A stretch of DNA of 64,000 nucleotides, taken from Mycolicibacterium duvalii. Lineage in GTDB: Bacteria > Actinomycetota > Actinomycetes > Mycobacteriales > Mycobacteriaceae. Positions 16,361-25,663 of this stretch are shown piece after piece (the first letter of the stretch is position 1; the number at the start of each line of letters is the position of its first letter). A model generated the notes under the pieces. That model did not search any database. It was given only the letters and a program-made list of their open reading frames with translations, and had not been told where the DNA came from. Made by a program: the position numbers and the translations under genes. The DNA is taken from NCBI RefSeq assembly GCF_010726645.1, contig NZ_AP022563.1:2108001-2172000 (forward strand), written 5' to 3'.

Positions 16361-17550
16361 CAGGCACCCGGATTCCCGACGGTCAGGTGCAGGGAGTCGA
16401 GACCGGTGGTGCCGCGCGGCCAGTGCACACGCGGCGTGGTGCCGGGCGTGATGTGGTACTCCGGGATGCGCTTGTGCCACTCCTCGTAGACGAGGTTCAT
16501 CTCCAGCCGGGCCAGGTGCGAGCCGAGGCAGCGGTGCACACCCATGCCGAAGCTGATATGCCGGTTCTCGGGCCGGTGGAAGTCGATGTTCCACGCATCC
16601 TTGAACAGCTCCTCGTCCCGGTTGGCTGTCGCGAGGTAGCCACTGATCCGCGTTCCCTCCGGCAGCGTCTGGCCGCCCAGCGTGGTTTCTTCGGCCGTGA
16701 CCCGCGGCAGGAACGGAGCCGGCGGGTCCAGCCGCAGCAGTTCCTCGGTGGCCGCGGGAACCAGCGAGAGGTCCCCGGCCAACTCACGGCGCCGGTCTGG
16801 GTTCTGGGCGAGCCGCTGAATGCCGAATCCCAGTGCGTCCATGACCGTGTCGAGGCCCGCGAGGACGAACAGGAAGCACAGACCGATGGCCTCCTCATCG
16901 CTGAGTGCGTCGGGAGGTCCGATGTTGAGGACCTGGCTCAACACGTCATCTCCCGGTACGCCACGGCGTTTCTGGATGAGCTCGGACAGGTACATGAACA
17001 GCTCGGCTGCCTTCTGCATGCCCTCCTGCGCAGCCTCGTCCACCGCGGTTGCCCCGCCGGCGGCCGTCAACCCCAGCACGGCGTTCTTCCACTCCACGAA
17101 CTGATCGCGCATGTCCAGCGGAAGCCCGAACAACGTCAGGAACACCTGAACCGGATAGACCCCGGCGACTTCGGCGATGAAATCGCACTGACCCTTGGCG
17201 GCGATGGGCTCGACGAGGTCGATGACCTGCTGGCGAAGTTCGTCCTCCAGCGGCTTGATCACCCGCGGGCTGAAGAAGGGCTGCAGTATGCGGCGATAGC
17301 GTGTCTGCTCCGGTGGGTCGAAAGCAATGGGCACCAACGGAACCGGACTTCCCAGGACGTCGAAGGCCTTCTGCGACGAAAAGATCGACGGGTTCTTCAG
17401 GACTGTCTCGACGATGTCGCGCCCGGTGGCGGCGTACCCGTCGTCCACCAGCGCCAACGGGCACTCACTCAGCGTTCGCCACGCGTCGTCCCGAGCCTCG
17501 GGCATGGGCAATTCTTCGATCGAAATCCGCTGTACTGCTTCGCTTGTCAT
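16360..17550 (-). CDS. Cytochrome P450
   Basis: 396 residues. The haem-binding motif is FGMGVHRCLG (Cys about 341), the K-helix ExxR is EELLR, and the I-helix is VLAGLDTVMDA. The I-helix lacks the common A/G-G-x-D/E-T-T form; it reads G-L-D-T-V. The ATG at 17550 is chosen over the GTG at 17574 because GAGG precedes it. Transcribed with its ferredoxin and divergent from a TetR gene. Substrate unknown; acts as a soluble monooxygenase. Confidence 0.88.
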   Translation of the reverse strand: MTSEAVQRISIEELPMPEARDDAWRTLSECPLALVDDGYAATGRDIVETVLKNPSIFSSQKAFDVLGSPVPLVPIAFDPPEQTRYRRILQPFFSPRVIKPLEDELRQQVIDLVEPIAAKGQCDFIAEVAGVYPVQVFLTLFGLPLDMRDQFVEWKNAVLGLTAAGGATAVDEAAQEGMQKAAELFMYLSELIQKRRGVPGDDVLSQVLNIGPPDALSDEEAIGLCFLFVLAGLDTVMDALGFGIQRLAQNPDRRRELAGDLSLVPAATEELLRLDPPAPFLPRVTAEETTLGGQTLPEGTRISGYLATANRDEELFKDAWNIDFHRPENRHISFGMGVHRCLGSHLARLEMNLVYEEWHKRIPEYHITPGTTPRVHWPRGTTGLDSLHLTVGNPGA

Positions 17551-17711
17551 ATCGAGCCTCGATTCTTGTGACACCGGTGCGGCGGGTGGGCGACGGTCAG
17601 GGGACCAGGGATTTCGGCGGTAGGAAGGCCAGCCGGATCGGACCCACCACTTCGAAGAGCCATCCGAACAAGGGGTGGGCTCTGATCCACGCGATTCAGC
17701 CTTTCACGAAG

Positions 17712-17735
17712 ACAACAATTTTCAAATTCTGTTGT
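17712..17735. promoter_or_regulatory. Inverted repeat ACAACA-N12-TGTTGT, operator candidate
   Basis: Six-base arms at 17712-17717 and 17730-17735 flank an AT-rich spacer in the 211-bp gap between the P450 and TetR genes. Spacing and location suit a TetR operator, but it is a single copy with short arms. Confidence 0.4.
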
Positions 17736-17761
17736 TCGGACTATAGGCTAGAGATCTTGTA

Positions 17762-18433
17762 GTGTTCTCGTCAATGGTGAGTGCAGAGCGGCAGGATGCC
17801 GGCGAGCGGAACACACACTGGGGCACCAATGTGCCGACCAGCGACGATGAAGCACGCGAGAGATTGCTGGACGCCGCCGACGCCTGCTACGCCGAACGAG
17901 GTGTGGCGCGGACTCGGATCGACCACATTGCCCAGGTGGCCGGCGTGCACCGGACGACGGTGTACTCCTATTTCCCGTCGAAGAGCGCGATCATTTCGGC
18001 ATCGTTCGTGCGATCGGCCCGCTCGGTCCTCACCGCGGCGAAGGCCAACTTCCACACCGACGAGCCATTCACCGAGCAACTGATCAAGGCCACGCTGCAC
18101 GGACTACAGGGGACCCGAAACTCGCCGGCGATGGCGTTGCTGCTGCGCCCCGGTGAGTCGGCCGGACTGACCATGCACGCCGCGATGGCATCAGAGGAAT
18201 GGCACGCCTTGGCCGGGGAGACCCTGGGCCCACCGTTGGCCCAGGCCGTGGCCGACGGTCACGTGCGCGCCGACGTGCCGATCGAGGCGATCCTGCGGTG
18301 GATATGGCGGGTCAGCTTCAGCCTGGCGACCGAGCCCGGTGCACCGCACGACGGCGGCGATGAAGGTGTGCTGCGCAACTTCCTGATCGCGTCCGTGATC
18401 GCGCCGCCGCCTGGGCCACCGAATCGCAACTGA
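17762..18433 (+). CDS. TetR-family regulator
   Basis: 223 residues as read from the GTG at 17762. The helix-turn-helix is RIDHIAQVAGVHRTTVYSYFPSK (about 52-74). No strong ribosome site is seen at 17762, and GTGs just downstream are possible. It is divergent from the P450-ferredoxin pair and is its likely regulator. The ligand domain is typical in length and has no diagnostic motif. Confidence 0.8.
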   Translation: MFSSMVSAERQDAGERNTHWGTNVPTSDDEARERLLDAADACYAERGVARTRIDHIAQVAGVHRTTVYSYFPSKSAIISASFVRSARSVLTAAKANFHTDEPFTEQLIKATLHGLQGTRNSPAMALLLRPGESAGLTMHAAMASEEWHALAGETLGPPLAQAVADGHVRADVPIEAILRWIWRVSFSLATEPGAPHDGGDEGVLRNFLIASVIAPPPGPPNRN

Positions 18434-18475
18434 CAGGACAGGATCCGAGCTACAGGGCCACGCCGCCGCAACCCC

Positions 18476-19078
18476 TCAGCGACGAACCATCGGCACGATC
18501 ATCTCGGCGACCACTGCGATCATCTCGTCGCGATCGACGGCAACCGTCTGCCGGTGCAGGGTGTACCAGGCCTGGTCCAGGAGCCCGGTGACGGCGACGC
18601 CGATGACCTCCGGTGAGTGTGCGCCGTCCCCGGCGATGGCCTGGCCCAGCTTCCAGGACACCCGCGTCACCATCCGGTTGCGCGAGGCGCGGAACTCATC
18701 GTCGTCGGGCGCCGAGTAGGCCGAGGCCATCACGAACGCGCCGTGCCGATCCATGAAGTCGAAGTAGTGGCCGACCCACTCGCGGACGTCAGCCGGACCG
18801 AACGGCGCGGCGGCCTCGGACCACTCGGCGACGACCGCGAGGACCTCTCGGTAGCTGTTCTGGCCGAGGACGTTGAAGATCTCGCGCTTGTCCTTGAAGT
18901 AGGTGTAGAAACCGGCCCGCGATATGCCACAGGCCTCGGTGATCGCGTTGATCGGCGTACCCGAGTAGCCGCGTTCCAGGAACAGCCGGCGGCTGGCGTC
19001 CAGGATTGCCGAACGCGTCCGCTCTCCACGACTGCTGTCGGTCAGATCATTCGATCGGGCATCGGATATCACCGTCAT
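18476..19078 (-). CDS. TetR-family regulator
   Basis: 200 residues with helix-turn-helix PINAITEACGISRAGFYTYFKDK (about 42-64). It is divergent from the amidohydrolase gene and flanked by two GAC-N6-GTC palindromic sites. Autoregulation and control of the amidohydrolase are inferred from that layout. Confidence 0.85.
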   Translation of the reverse strand: MTVISDARSNDLTDSSRGERTRSAILDASRRLFLERGYSGTPINAITEACGISRAGFYTYFKDKREIFNVLGQNSYREVLAVVAEWSEAAAPFGPADVREWVGHYFDFMDRHGAFVMASAYSAPDDDEFRASRNRMVTRVSWKLGQAIAGDGAHSPEVIGVAVTGLLDQAWYTLHRQTVAVDRDEMIAVVAEMIVPMVRR

Positions 19079-19090
19079 GCCAGGAATCTA

Positions 19091-19109
19091 TATGACACCA
19101 CCGTCAAGT
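19091..19109. promoter_or_regulatory. Operator candidate, partial copy (TATGAC-N6-GTCAAGT)
   Basis: It aligns with the better palindrome at 19156-19175; the right half GTCAAGT is identical and the GAC core is kept. It lies 13 bp upstream of the TetR start, so binding here would shut off the regulator itself. Confidence 0.5.
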
Positions 19110-19155
19110 GCAATCACCGCTGGCAAGAGCAGTTTGACGCCCATTTAACAAGCAC

Positions 19156-19175
19156 ACTTGACATATACGTCAAGT
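19156..19175. promoter_or_regulatory. Operator candidate ACTTGAC-N6-GTCAAGT
   Basis: Perfect 7-bp arms at 19156-19162 and 19169-19175 around an AT-rich 6-bp spacer, 51 bp upstream of the amidohydrolase ATG. The left arm contains TTGAC, a possible -35 hexamer, so repressor binding would mask the promoter. Confidence 0.65.
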
Positions 19176-19225
19176 TGCGCAAAGCTCGGTTCAAGCCCAA
19201 GAAGCAAGCAGTGAGAGGCACAGCG

Positions 19226-20467
19226 ATGACACAGTCCACCGATCAGTTCACAGACGCGCCGATCTTCGATGCCGACCAGCACATGTACGAGACACCCGAC
19301 GCGCTGCTGAAGTTCCTGCCGGAGAAGTACAAGTCGAAGGTGCAGTTCGTCAAGATCGGCCGACACACCCGGATCGCGATCCTGAACAAGATCACCGACT
19401 ACATGCCGAATCCGACGTTCGAGCGGGTCGCCGCTCCGGGAGCGCACGAGAAGTTCTACTCCGGCCAGAACCCCGAGGGACTGTCGATGCGCGAGATGTC
19501 TGGGCGTGGCATCGACTGCCCGCCGGGTGCGCGCAACCCCGAGGACCGCATCGCCGAGCTCAACGGCCAAGGCGTCGACGCGTGCTTGAACTACCCCACC
19601 CTGGCCAATCTGGTCGAGCACTCCTCAGCCGAGGATCCCGAGTTGACCGCCGCGATCATCCACGCCCTCAACCAGTGGATGCTCGAACACTGGGGCTTCA
19701 ACCACGCCGACCGGATCTACTCCACCCCCGTCCTCACCCTGGGCATCCTCGACGAAGCTCGCCGCGAACTCGACTACATCCTGGAGAACGGGGCCAAGGT
19801 CGCCCTGATCAAACCGGCCCCGGTCAAGGGCTACAAGGGTTGGCGCTCACCGGCGCTGCCGGAGTTCGATCCGTTCTGGCGCGATGTCGAGGCCGCTGGT
19901 CTGCCGATCGTGCTGCACGCCAGCCAACCGCCGCTGCAGGAATACATCGAGATGTGGGAACCGGCCGATACCAGCAGCGCATTCGAGATGTCGGCGTTCA
20001 AGTGGACCGCCCTCGGACACCGCGAGATTGCTGACATGCTGACCAGCCTAATCTGCCACGGCACCCTGTCCCGGTTCCCGAACTTGCGGATCGCCAGCGT
20101 CGAGAACGGAAGTGCTTGGATCAAGCCACTCTTCGACGATCTAGCGTCGACCTATGGCAAGATGCCGCAGAACTTCCCGGAACACCCGCACGACGTGTTC
20201 CGCCGCAACTGCTGGGTCAGTCCGTTCTGGGAGGGCTCGGTGGCCGACGTCGTCGAGACGGTCGGCTGGGACAAGGTGATGTTCGGTTCCGACTGGCCCC
20301 ACCCAGAGGGCCTGGCCACTCCGAAGGGTTACTTCAAGTACGCCGAGGGCATGGACGTTCGCCGCACCTATGACTTCATGGGTGACAATGCGCGCCGCTT
20401 CATGGGCCTGCCGATCGCCAACCCCGACCCCGACGCCATCAAGCCGCCCGCGCTGGCCAACGCCTAA
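19226..20467 (+). CDS. Amidohydrolase (amidohydrolase_2/ACMSD-like)
   Basis: 413 residues. The metal-binding DADQH is near residue 14, a second His is in IVLHAS, and the late metal Asp is in FGSDWPHPEG. This matches the metal-dependent hydrolase/decarboxylase family that includes ACMSD. Members hydrolyse or decarboxylate ring-cleavage products. The frame runs open to 18617, but the ATG at 19226 follows GAGAGG and matches family starts. It is controlled by the divergent TetR. A second, distant relative is at 37643. Confidence 0.82.
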   Translation: MTQSTDQFTDAPIFDADQHMYETPDALLKFLPEKYKSKVQFVKIGRHTRIAILNKITDYMPNPTFERVAAPGAHEKFYSGQNPEGLSMREMSGRGIDCPPGARNPEDRIAELNGQGVDACLNYPTLANLVEHSSAEDPELTAAIIHALNQWMLEHWGFNHADRIYSTPVLTLGILDEARRELDYILENGAKVALIKPAPVKGYKGWRSPALPEFDPFWRDVEAAGLPIVLHASQPPLQEYIEMWEPADTSSAFEMSAFKWTALGHREIADMLTSLICHGTLSRFPNLRIASVENGSAWIKPLFDDLASTYGKMPQNFPEHPHDVFRRNCWVSPFWEGSVADVVETVGWDKVMFGSDWPHPEGLATPKGYFKYAEGMDVRRTYDFMGDNARRFMGLPIANPDPDAIKPPALANA

Positions 20468-20498
20468 GGCAAAATTCCGGCGCTAGGTCTGGGGACCG

Positions 20499-21587
20499 TC
20501 ACCGGCCGCGAGTCGCTACGCGGCCGGTGTACGGGGCGAGGTCGACGACCGACAGGATGCCGGGCCGAGCCGCGCAGACGGCGGGGATGGCGTTGACGAC
20601 GTGATTGGCACAGGCCAGGCGACCGCCGAGGGCACCGGCGTGACGGCCGTCGAACACCATCTGGACGTCGAAGTCGGGCTTGCCCCGGACGATGACCCGA
20701 TACACGCCGTTGTCGCCGAGTTGGGGACGATCCCATTGCGGCGCAGCGCTTTCGTGGCCGAAGTTCACGTGCTCGGCGACCACGAGAGGTGCGCCGTCGA
20801 CGATCGCCTGGATCTGGAACCGGATCGCGCCGACGGTTCCGGCAGGTACGACGCCGGCGGCCATCTCGAAGTCTTCGTTCGTGACCCAGACGTCGCGTTG
20901 CAGCTGCAGTCGCTCAGGTTCGGCCCCGAGCTGGCGGGTAAGCCAGAGGACGGCGGCACCCCACAGCGTGTCGTAGGAAACCGGTCCACCGGGAACGAAC
21001 ATCGCGCCCACGTAATCGGCGGGCTTGCCAAACCCCATGACGTCGAAGATGAATCGACGGTCCGGGTAATTCCCGTAGTTGAAGTACTCGGTGGTCAGGA
21101 CCGATTCGATGTTCGAGCAGATGGACAACATCGTGATCGGGAACTGGGTGGTGATGAAGCCGGGTTCGATGCCGGTGGTGAAGAAGCTGGCCTGGCCACG
21201 TTCGGCGGCACGCTCCACCGTCGTCACCACTGACGGGTTGACCGAAGACGGGTCCACGAGCCCACTCAGCACCAGCGTGGAGACGTTCACACCCCGCTCG
21301 AGGAACGCTGAAATCTGTTGGACGGCTTCATCTTCACGACCCATTGTCGGTGCGAAATAACCCAGGGCGTCCACATCGAGCGCGAGGAGTCCGGCGAGGT
21401 CGTCGGTGGCCTGCACCCCGACCGGAGGTAGACCGACAAGCTCCCCGGCGTCACGGCCAAGTTTGTCCGGCGTATGGGCGAGCAGGCCGACCAACTCGAG
21501 GTCGGGGTGTCCGATTACCGACCGGAGCCCGTGTTCACCGATGGTTCCTGTTCCGCAGTGGATTACGCGCCGTCGTCGTCCGGTCAT
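20499..21587 (-). CDS. DapB-like NAD(P)H-dependent dehydrogenase/reductase
   Basis: 362 residues starting with a Rossmann motif VIHCGTGTIGEHGLRSV. This matches the dihydrodipicolinate-reductase-like N-domain proteins (amine-dehydrogenase-like) common in mycobacteria. The ATG at 21587 is chosen because the fold starts right there; the frame continues upstream without homology. Substrate unknown. It lies 124 bp downstream of the WS/DGAT gene on the same strand. Its last codons contain the hairpin at 20500-20529. Confidence 0.7.
   Translation of the reverse strand: MTGRRRRVIHCGTGTIGEHGLRSVIGHPDLELVGLLAHTPDKLGRDAGELVGLPPVGVQATDDLAGLLALDVDALGYFAPTMGREDEAVQQISAFLERGVNVSTLVLSGLVDPSSVNPSVVTTVERAAERGQASFFTTGIEPGFITTQFPITMLSICSNIESVLTTEYFNYGNYPDRRFIFDVMGFGKPADYVGAMFVPGGPVSYDTLWGAAVLWLTRQLGAEPERLQLQRDVWVTNEDFEMAAGVVPAGTVGAIRFQIQAIVDGAPLVVAEHVNFGHESAAPQWDRPQLGDNGVYRVIVRGKPDFDVQMVFDGRHAGALGGRLACANHVVNAIPAVCAARPGILSVVDLAPYTGRVATRGR
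20500..20529. terminator. GC-rich hairpin between convergent genes
   Basis: An 11-bp perfect stem (CACCGGCCGCG / CGCGGCCGGTG) with an 8-nt loop lies 33 bp past the amidohydrolase stop and overlaps the last codons of the convergent gene at 20499. It has no T-tract, as is common in mycobacteria. Confidence 0.5.
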
Positions 21588-21711
21588 GGCGCCGTCCAGT
21601 ACGCACAGGGCCGCAGCGGCCACACCAGGTCCATCAGCAGTACCTCCTCGAAGAGTGCTGTGTTGGAGCCACCGCCCGGTGACCTGCGCGAGCACACACA
21701 GCGCGATCTAC

Positions 21712-23103
21712 CTATGGCGTCATCTCTGCAGGCAGCCCGGCCGCCTGACGGATGTGGGCGAACGCGTCGACCATCGCGCGGGTCACCTCGTGTGGATCGT
21801 CGAACGTCGCGTCGTCCGCGAGTACCGAGATGTTGAGCTTGCCCACATAGCTCCAGACGGTGATGTTGACTCCCACGCCGAAGGTGAGCGGCCCGACTGA
21901 CAAGAACTCCTCGATCGGCGCGCCATCGATCCGCGCCGGTTGCTGCGGCCCCGGCACGTTCGACACCGGAACATTGATCAGCCTGTTGGGAGAATCACTG
22001 ATCGCGATGCGGCGAAACATCCACTCCGTCAGTGCAGGTGGAGCGTAGCTGGCCCACCGGCTGACAAGTTCGGGACCGAGCAGCGCAGTGTTCTCCTTGC
22101 CGATCATCGCGCCGATCCGGGACAGGCGCACCCACTCGAGCGGATCGGAGACGTGCGTCGGAAGCGACACCAGCACCGTTCCCAGCGCGTTGCCCGAGAT
22201 CCGCTCCGGTGACGTATCGATGCTCATCGGCACGCCACACAGCAGGGGCTCGTCGGCATGTCCGTCGTACTTCAGCAGCAGAGTGCGAAGGGCACCCGTG
22301 CTGATCGCAAGCACCATGTCGTTGATCGTGACACCTAGATGCTTGCCGGTCGCCTTGACGTCGTCGAGCTCGAGCGTGGCGCTGGCGAAGGTGCGTCCAG
22401 GTGACACGACGTGGTTCAGAAAGGTCGCCGGGGGGTGAAAGTTGCGAGCAAGCCCGGGTGTGGACGTGGACTTGCGGCGCACCCGCCGTACCCCTTTGGC
22501 CGTGTCCCACACTAGGCGAGGAAGCTCCTTGAGATGGTCGACGTGATTGCGCATCGCGTACCGGATCAGTTGCGCATCCGAGGGGATGGGGTCCGCGCGA
22601 TAGTCGTCTCGCTCGGATTGCGGGGCGTTCGGAAGATCCGTTCCACGCGCCAACAGATTCGCTGAGGCGACGCCGTCAGCCAGGGCGTGGTGGACCTTGC
22701 CGATAATGGCGAACCGATTGTCCGCCATGCCCTCGACGAAGTGGAACTCCCACAGCGGCCGGCTGCGATCCAGCGGAGTCCCTGCCACCTCACCGATCGC
22801 CGCATCGAGTTCCCGGCGACCACCGGGCGGGCTGATCGTCATGCGCCGGACATGATAGTCGAGGTCGACGTCGCAGTTCTCCAACCACATCGCGCGATGG
22901 AACCGGCCTGGAATCTCGACCAATTGATACCGCAGCGGCTCGAGCAGGTGAAGCCGCCGTGCCAACGTCTGGCGGAAGCGGTCGAATCCGAACCCCTCAC
23001 AGTCCGATGCGTCGATCACCGCCACCTTGAGGGTGTGCTGGTGCAAGTTGGGAGTCTCGTTGTACAGCAGGACCGCGTCCCAGCCGCCAAGCCTCTTCAC
23101 CAC
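21712..23103 (-). CDS. WS/DGAT-type acyltransferase (wax ester/triacylglycerol synthase)
   Basis: 463 residues with the catalytic HHALADG (His138-His139 and Asp143) of wax ester synthase/diacylglycerol acyltransferases and the conserved late NVPGP motif (PVSNVPGPQQPA). It transfers acyl groups from acyl-CoA to an alcohol or diacylglycerol, at the membrane or lipid-droplet surface. Its divergent neighbour is a PlsC-like acyltransferase, pointing to lipid storage coupled to this catabolic region. Confidence 0.88.
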   Translation of the reverse strand: MVKRLGGWDAVLLYNETPNLHQHTLKVAVIDASDCEGFGFDRFRQTLARRLHLLEPLRYQLVEIPGRFHRAMWLENCDVDLDYHVRRMTISPPGGRRELDAAIGEVAGTPLDRSRPLWEFHFVEGMADNRFAIIGKVHHALADGVASANLLARGTDLPNAPQSERDDYRADPIPSDAQLIRYAMRNHVDHLKELPRLVWDTAKGVRRVRRKSTSTPGLARNFHPPATFLNHVVSPGRTFASATLELDDVKATGKHLGVTINDMVLAISTGALRTLLLKYDGHADEPLLCGVPMSIDTSPERISGNALGTVLVSLPTHVSDPLEWVRLSRIGAMIGKENTALLGPELVSRWASYAPPALTEWMFRRIAISDSPNRLINVPVSNVPGPQQPARIDGAPIEEFLSVGPLTFGVGVNITVWSYVGKLNISVLADDATFDDPHEVTRAMVDAFAHIRQAAGLPAEMTP

Positions 23104-23120
23104 TCCTCCAGCATCCGCAT

Positions 23121-23138
23121 CGGAATCAGGATATTCCG
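23121..23138. promoter_or_regulatory. Inverted repeat CGGAAT-N6-ATTCCG between divergent acyltransferase genes
   Basis: Arms at 23121-23126 and 23133-23138 lie in the 66-bp divergent gap. It is a possible operator shared by both acyltransferase genes. Short arms make this tentative. Confidence 0.35.
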
Positions 23139-23169
23139 GTACCCACCGTGCGCGCTGGATAACATCTAA

Positions 23170-24006
23170 ATGTCTAACGACTTCTATTCAGGGGGCCAGG
23201 TGAATCCATCCGACATCGAGCAGTCGGCCATTACCAAGTGGGATCCAGAACTGACCGAACGGCTGATGGGTTTGATCCGGCCGATCATCAAGGGCTGGCA
23301 CCGCGCTGAGGTGCGTGGACTCGACGATTTCCCGCCCGGCGGCGCGCTGGTGGTCGCGAACCACTCGGGCGGGTTGTTCGCGATGGACGTGCCGGTCTTC
23401 GCCACCGATTTCTACGCCAAGTTCGGCTACGGCCGGGGCGTCTACACGCTCAGCCACGACATCCTCTTCTTGGGGCCGACGGGCGACTTCTTGAAGCGGA
23501 CCGGTTTCATTCCGGCCAGCCACCAGAACGCCGACGAGGCCTTACGCGCCGGTGGTGTCGTCGTGGTCTTTCCCGGCGGCGACTACGACGTCTACCGGCC
23601 GACGACAGCGGAGAACACGATCGACTTCGGCGGCCGCACCGGCTATGTACGCGTTGCCCTGAATGCCCGCGTGCCGATCGTGCCGTCGGTATCGACCGGC
23701 GGCCAGGAGAACCAGTTGTTCCTCACCCGTGGCGAGTGGTTGGCGAAGGCGACGCGGCTGGACAAACTTCTTCGGGTCAAGATACTGCCGATCTCCTTCG
23801 GTTTCCCGTTCGGTGTGAGCGCAGTGCTTCCGGTCAATCTGCCGCTGCCGACCAAGATTGTTACGCACGTGCTGCCACCCATCGACGTGGTCGCAGAGTT
23901 CGGCGAGGACCCAGATGTAGACGAGGTCGACGCCCACGTCCGGCACGTCATGCAACAAGCCCTCGACGCGCTCGCCACCGAACGTCGCTTCCCTGTGATC
24001 GGTTGA
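23170..24006 (+). CDS. PlsC-like 1-acyl-glycerol-phosphate acyltransferase family protein
   Basis: 278 residues. VANHSGGLFAMD (about 59-70) is the mycobacterial version of the acyltransferase H-x-D block, and FPGGDYDVYRP (about 136-146) replaces FPEG. It likely acylates lysophosphatidate or a related acceptor at the membrane. The ATG at 23170 has no clear ribosome site and could be near-leaderless; an in-frame GTG at 23200 after GGGGG is the alternative. The acyl-CoA synthetase gene follows by 7 bp. Confidence 0.8.
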   Translation: MSNDFYSGGQVNPSDIEQSAITKWDPELTERLMGLIRPIIKGWHRAEVRGLDDFPPGGALVVANHSGGLFAMDVPVFATDFYAKFGYGRGVYTLSHDILFLGPTGDFLKRTGFIPASHQNADEALRAGGVVVVFPGGDYDVYRPTTAENTIDFGGRTGYVRVALNARVPIVPSVSTGGQENQLFLTRGEWLAKATRLDKLLRVKILPISFGFPFGVSAVLPVNLPLPTKIVTHVLPPIDVVAEFGEDPDVDEVDAHVRHVMQQALDALATERRFPVIG

Positions 24007-24013
24007 GCCGCCG

Positions 24014-25663
24014 ATGACCCTCCTCGAACGACTGAATCAGACAGCCGGCCTGCTGGTCACCCTGGCTCGCGCGGGTGTGCTGGCCCCGATGCGGCCCGAT
24101 CGTTATGTGCGCATGGCAGCGGCGGTCCGGCGCGAGGGGATGAGCGCCGCAACGGGGTTCGCGATCGCCGCCCAACGGTGCCCCGACCGTTGCGCTCTGA
24201 TCGACGAACTCGGAACGCTGACCTGGCGTGAACTCGATCAGCGCAGCGACGCGTTGGCCGCGGCGTTGCAGGGTCTGCCCGACGATGTCAACGTCATCGG
24301 GATCATGGCCCGCAACCACCGCGGGTTCGTCGAGTCACTCATCGCCGCCAACAGGATCGGCGCGGACGTACTGCTGCTGAACACGTCGTTCGCCGGGCCG
24401 GCACTGGCCGAGGTGCTGGCCCGCGAGGAAGTGGACGTCGTCATCTACGACGAGGAATTCGCTCCGTCCATCTCCCGGGCACTCAAGGACCGCCCACAGG
24501 CGGCCCAGATCGTGGCATGGACGGACGATCCCGGCGCACACGCAACCAACGTCGCCGGACTGATCGAAGCGCACCTCGGTCAACGTCCCGCTCCGTCCGA
24601 ACGCACCTCGAAGCTCATCCTGCTGACCTCGGGTACCACCGGATCTCCCAAGGGCGCCAAGCATGCTGGTGGCGGTGCCGACGCGTTGAAGTCGATTCTC
24701 GACCGCACTCCGTGGCGGGCCGAGGAGACCACCGTCATCGTCGCGCCCATGTTCCACGCTTGGGGCTTCGGACAATTGGCGTTCGCGGCTCTGATGGCGT
24801 GCACCATCGTGACCCGCCGCAAGTTCGACCCCGAGGCCACCCTGGCCCTCGTCGACGAACACCGCGCCACCGGACTGTGCGTCGTGCCGGTCATGTTCGA
24901 CCGGATCGTCGACCTGCCCGATGACGTTCTCGCCCGCTATAGCGGCCGCTCACTGCGCTTTGCGGCCGCCTCGGGTTCACGGATGCGCCCCGACGTCGTC
25001 ATCAAGTTCATGGATCGGTTCGGTGACGTCATCTACAACAACTACAACGCCACCGAGGCGGGCATGATTGCGACGGCAACACCTGAGGACCTGCGTTCGG
25101 CGCCCGACACCGCCGGCAGGCCCGCCGGGGGAACCGACATCCGCATCCTCGATAGCGAGTTTCGCGGACAACCCACCGGAGAAGTCGGCACGATCTATGT
25201 GCGCAACTCCACTCAGTTCGACGGCTACACCTCCGGGGCCACCAAGGACTTTCACGACGGCTACATGTCCTCTGGCGACGTCGGCTACCTCGATGCGGCC
25301 GGGCGGTTGTTCGTGGTCGGCCGTGACGATGAGATGATCGTCTCCGGCGGTGAGAACGTCTATCCGATCGAGGTGGAGAAGACGCTTGCTGCCCACCCCG
25401 ACGTCGCGGAGGCCGCGGTGCTGGGCGTCGACGACGCGCAGTACGGCCAGCGCCTCACGGCGTTCGTCGTCCTGACCGATGCAGCGTCCGCGACGCCCGA
25501 CACGCTCAAGGCGCACGTCCGGGAAAACCTGGCGAACTACAAGGTGCCCCGCGAACTCCTGGTACTCAACGAACTGCCCCGCGGCAGCACGGGCAAGATC
25601 GTCCGTGCCGAACTTCGAGCCGTTCTCGAACGGAACGCGACCAAGGACTCAAATCAGGACTAG
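24014..25663 (+). CDS. Acyl-CoA synthetase (FadD-like AMP-forming ligase)
   Basis: 549 residues. The ATP loop is LTSGTTGSPKGA (about 207-218), with YNATEAG and GRDDEMIVSGGENVYP downstream and the catalytic Lys in STGKIVRAE near the end. It activates a carboxylic acid with ATP and CoA. It resembles long-chain or bulky-substrate FadDs such as the FadD12-like group. It is co-oriented with the acyltransferase and may supply its acyl-CoA. Its 3' end overlaps the convergent hydrolase gene by 15 bp. Confidence 0.85.
   Translation: MTLLERLNQTAGLLVTLARAGVLAPMRPDRYVRMAAAVRREGMSAATGFAIAAQRCPDRCALIDELGTLTWRELDQRSDALAAALQGLPDDVNVIGIMARNHRGFVESLIAANRIGADVLLLNTSFAGPALAEVLAREEVDVVIYDEEFAPSISRALKDRPQAAQIVAWTDDPGAHATNVAGLIEAHLGQRPAPSERTSKLILLTSGTTGSPKGAKHAGGGADALKSILDRTPWRAEETTVIVAPMFHAWGFGQLAFAALMACTIVTRRKFDPEATLALVDEHRATGLCVVPVMFDRIVDLPDDVLARYSGRSLRFAAASGSRMRPDVVIKFMDRFGDVIYNNYNATEAGMIATATPEDLRSAPDTAGRPAGGTDIRILDSEFRGQPTGEVGTIYVRNSTQFDGYTSGATKDFHDGYMSSGDVGYLDAAGRLFVVGRDDEMIVSGGENVYPIEVEKTLAAHPDVAEAAVLGVDDAQYGQRLTAFVVLTDAASATPDTLKAHVRENLANYKVPRELLVLNELPRGSTGKIVRAELRAVLERNATKDSNQD

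Noticed and set aside
18617..19225. Extended N-terminus of the amidohydrolase (616 residues)
   Set aside because: The added part has no homology, runs antisense through the TetR gene and the operators, and the ATG at 19226 matches the family.
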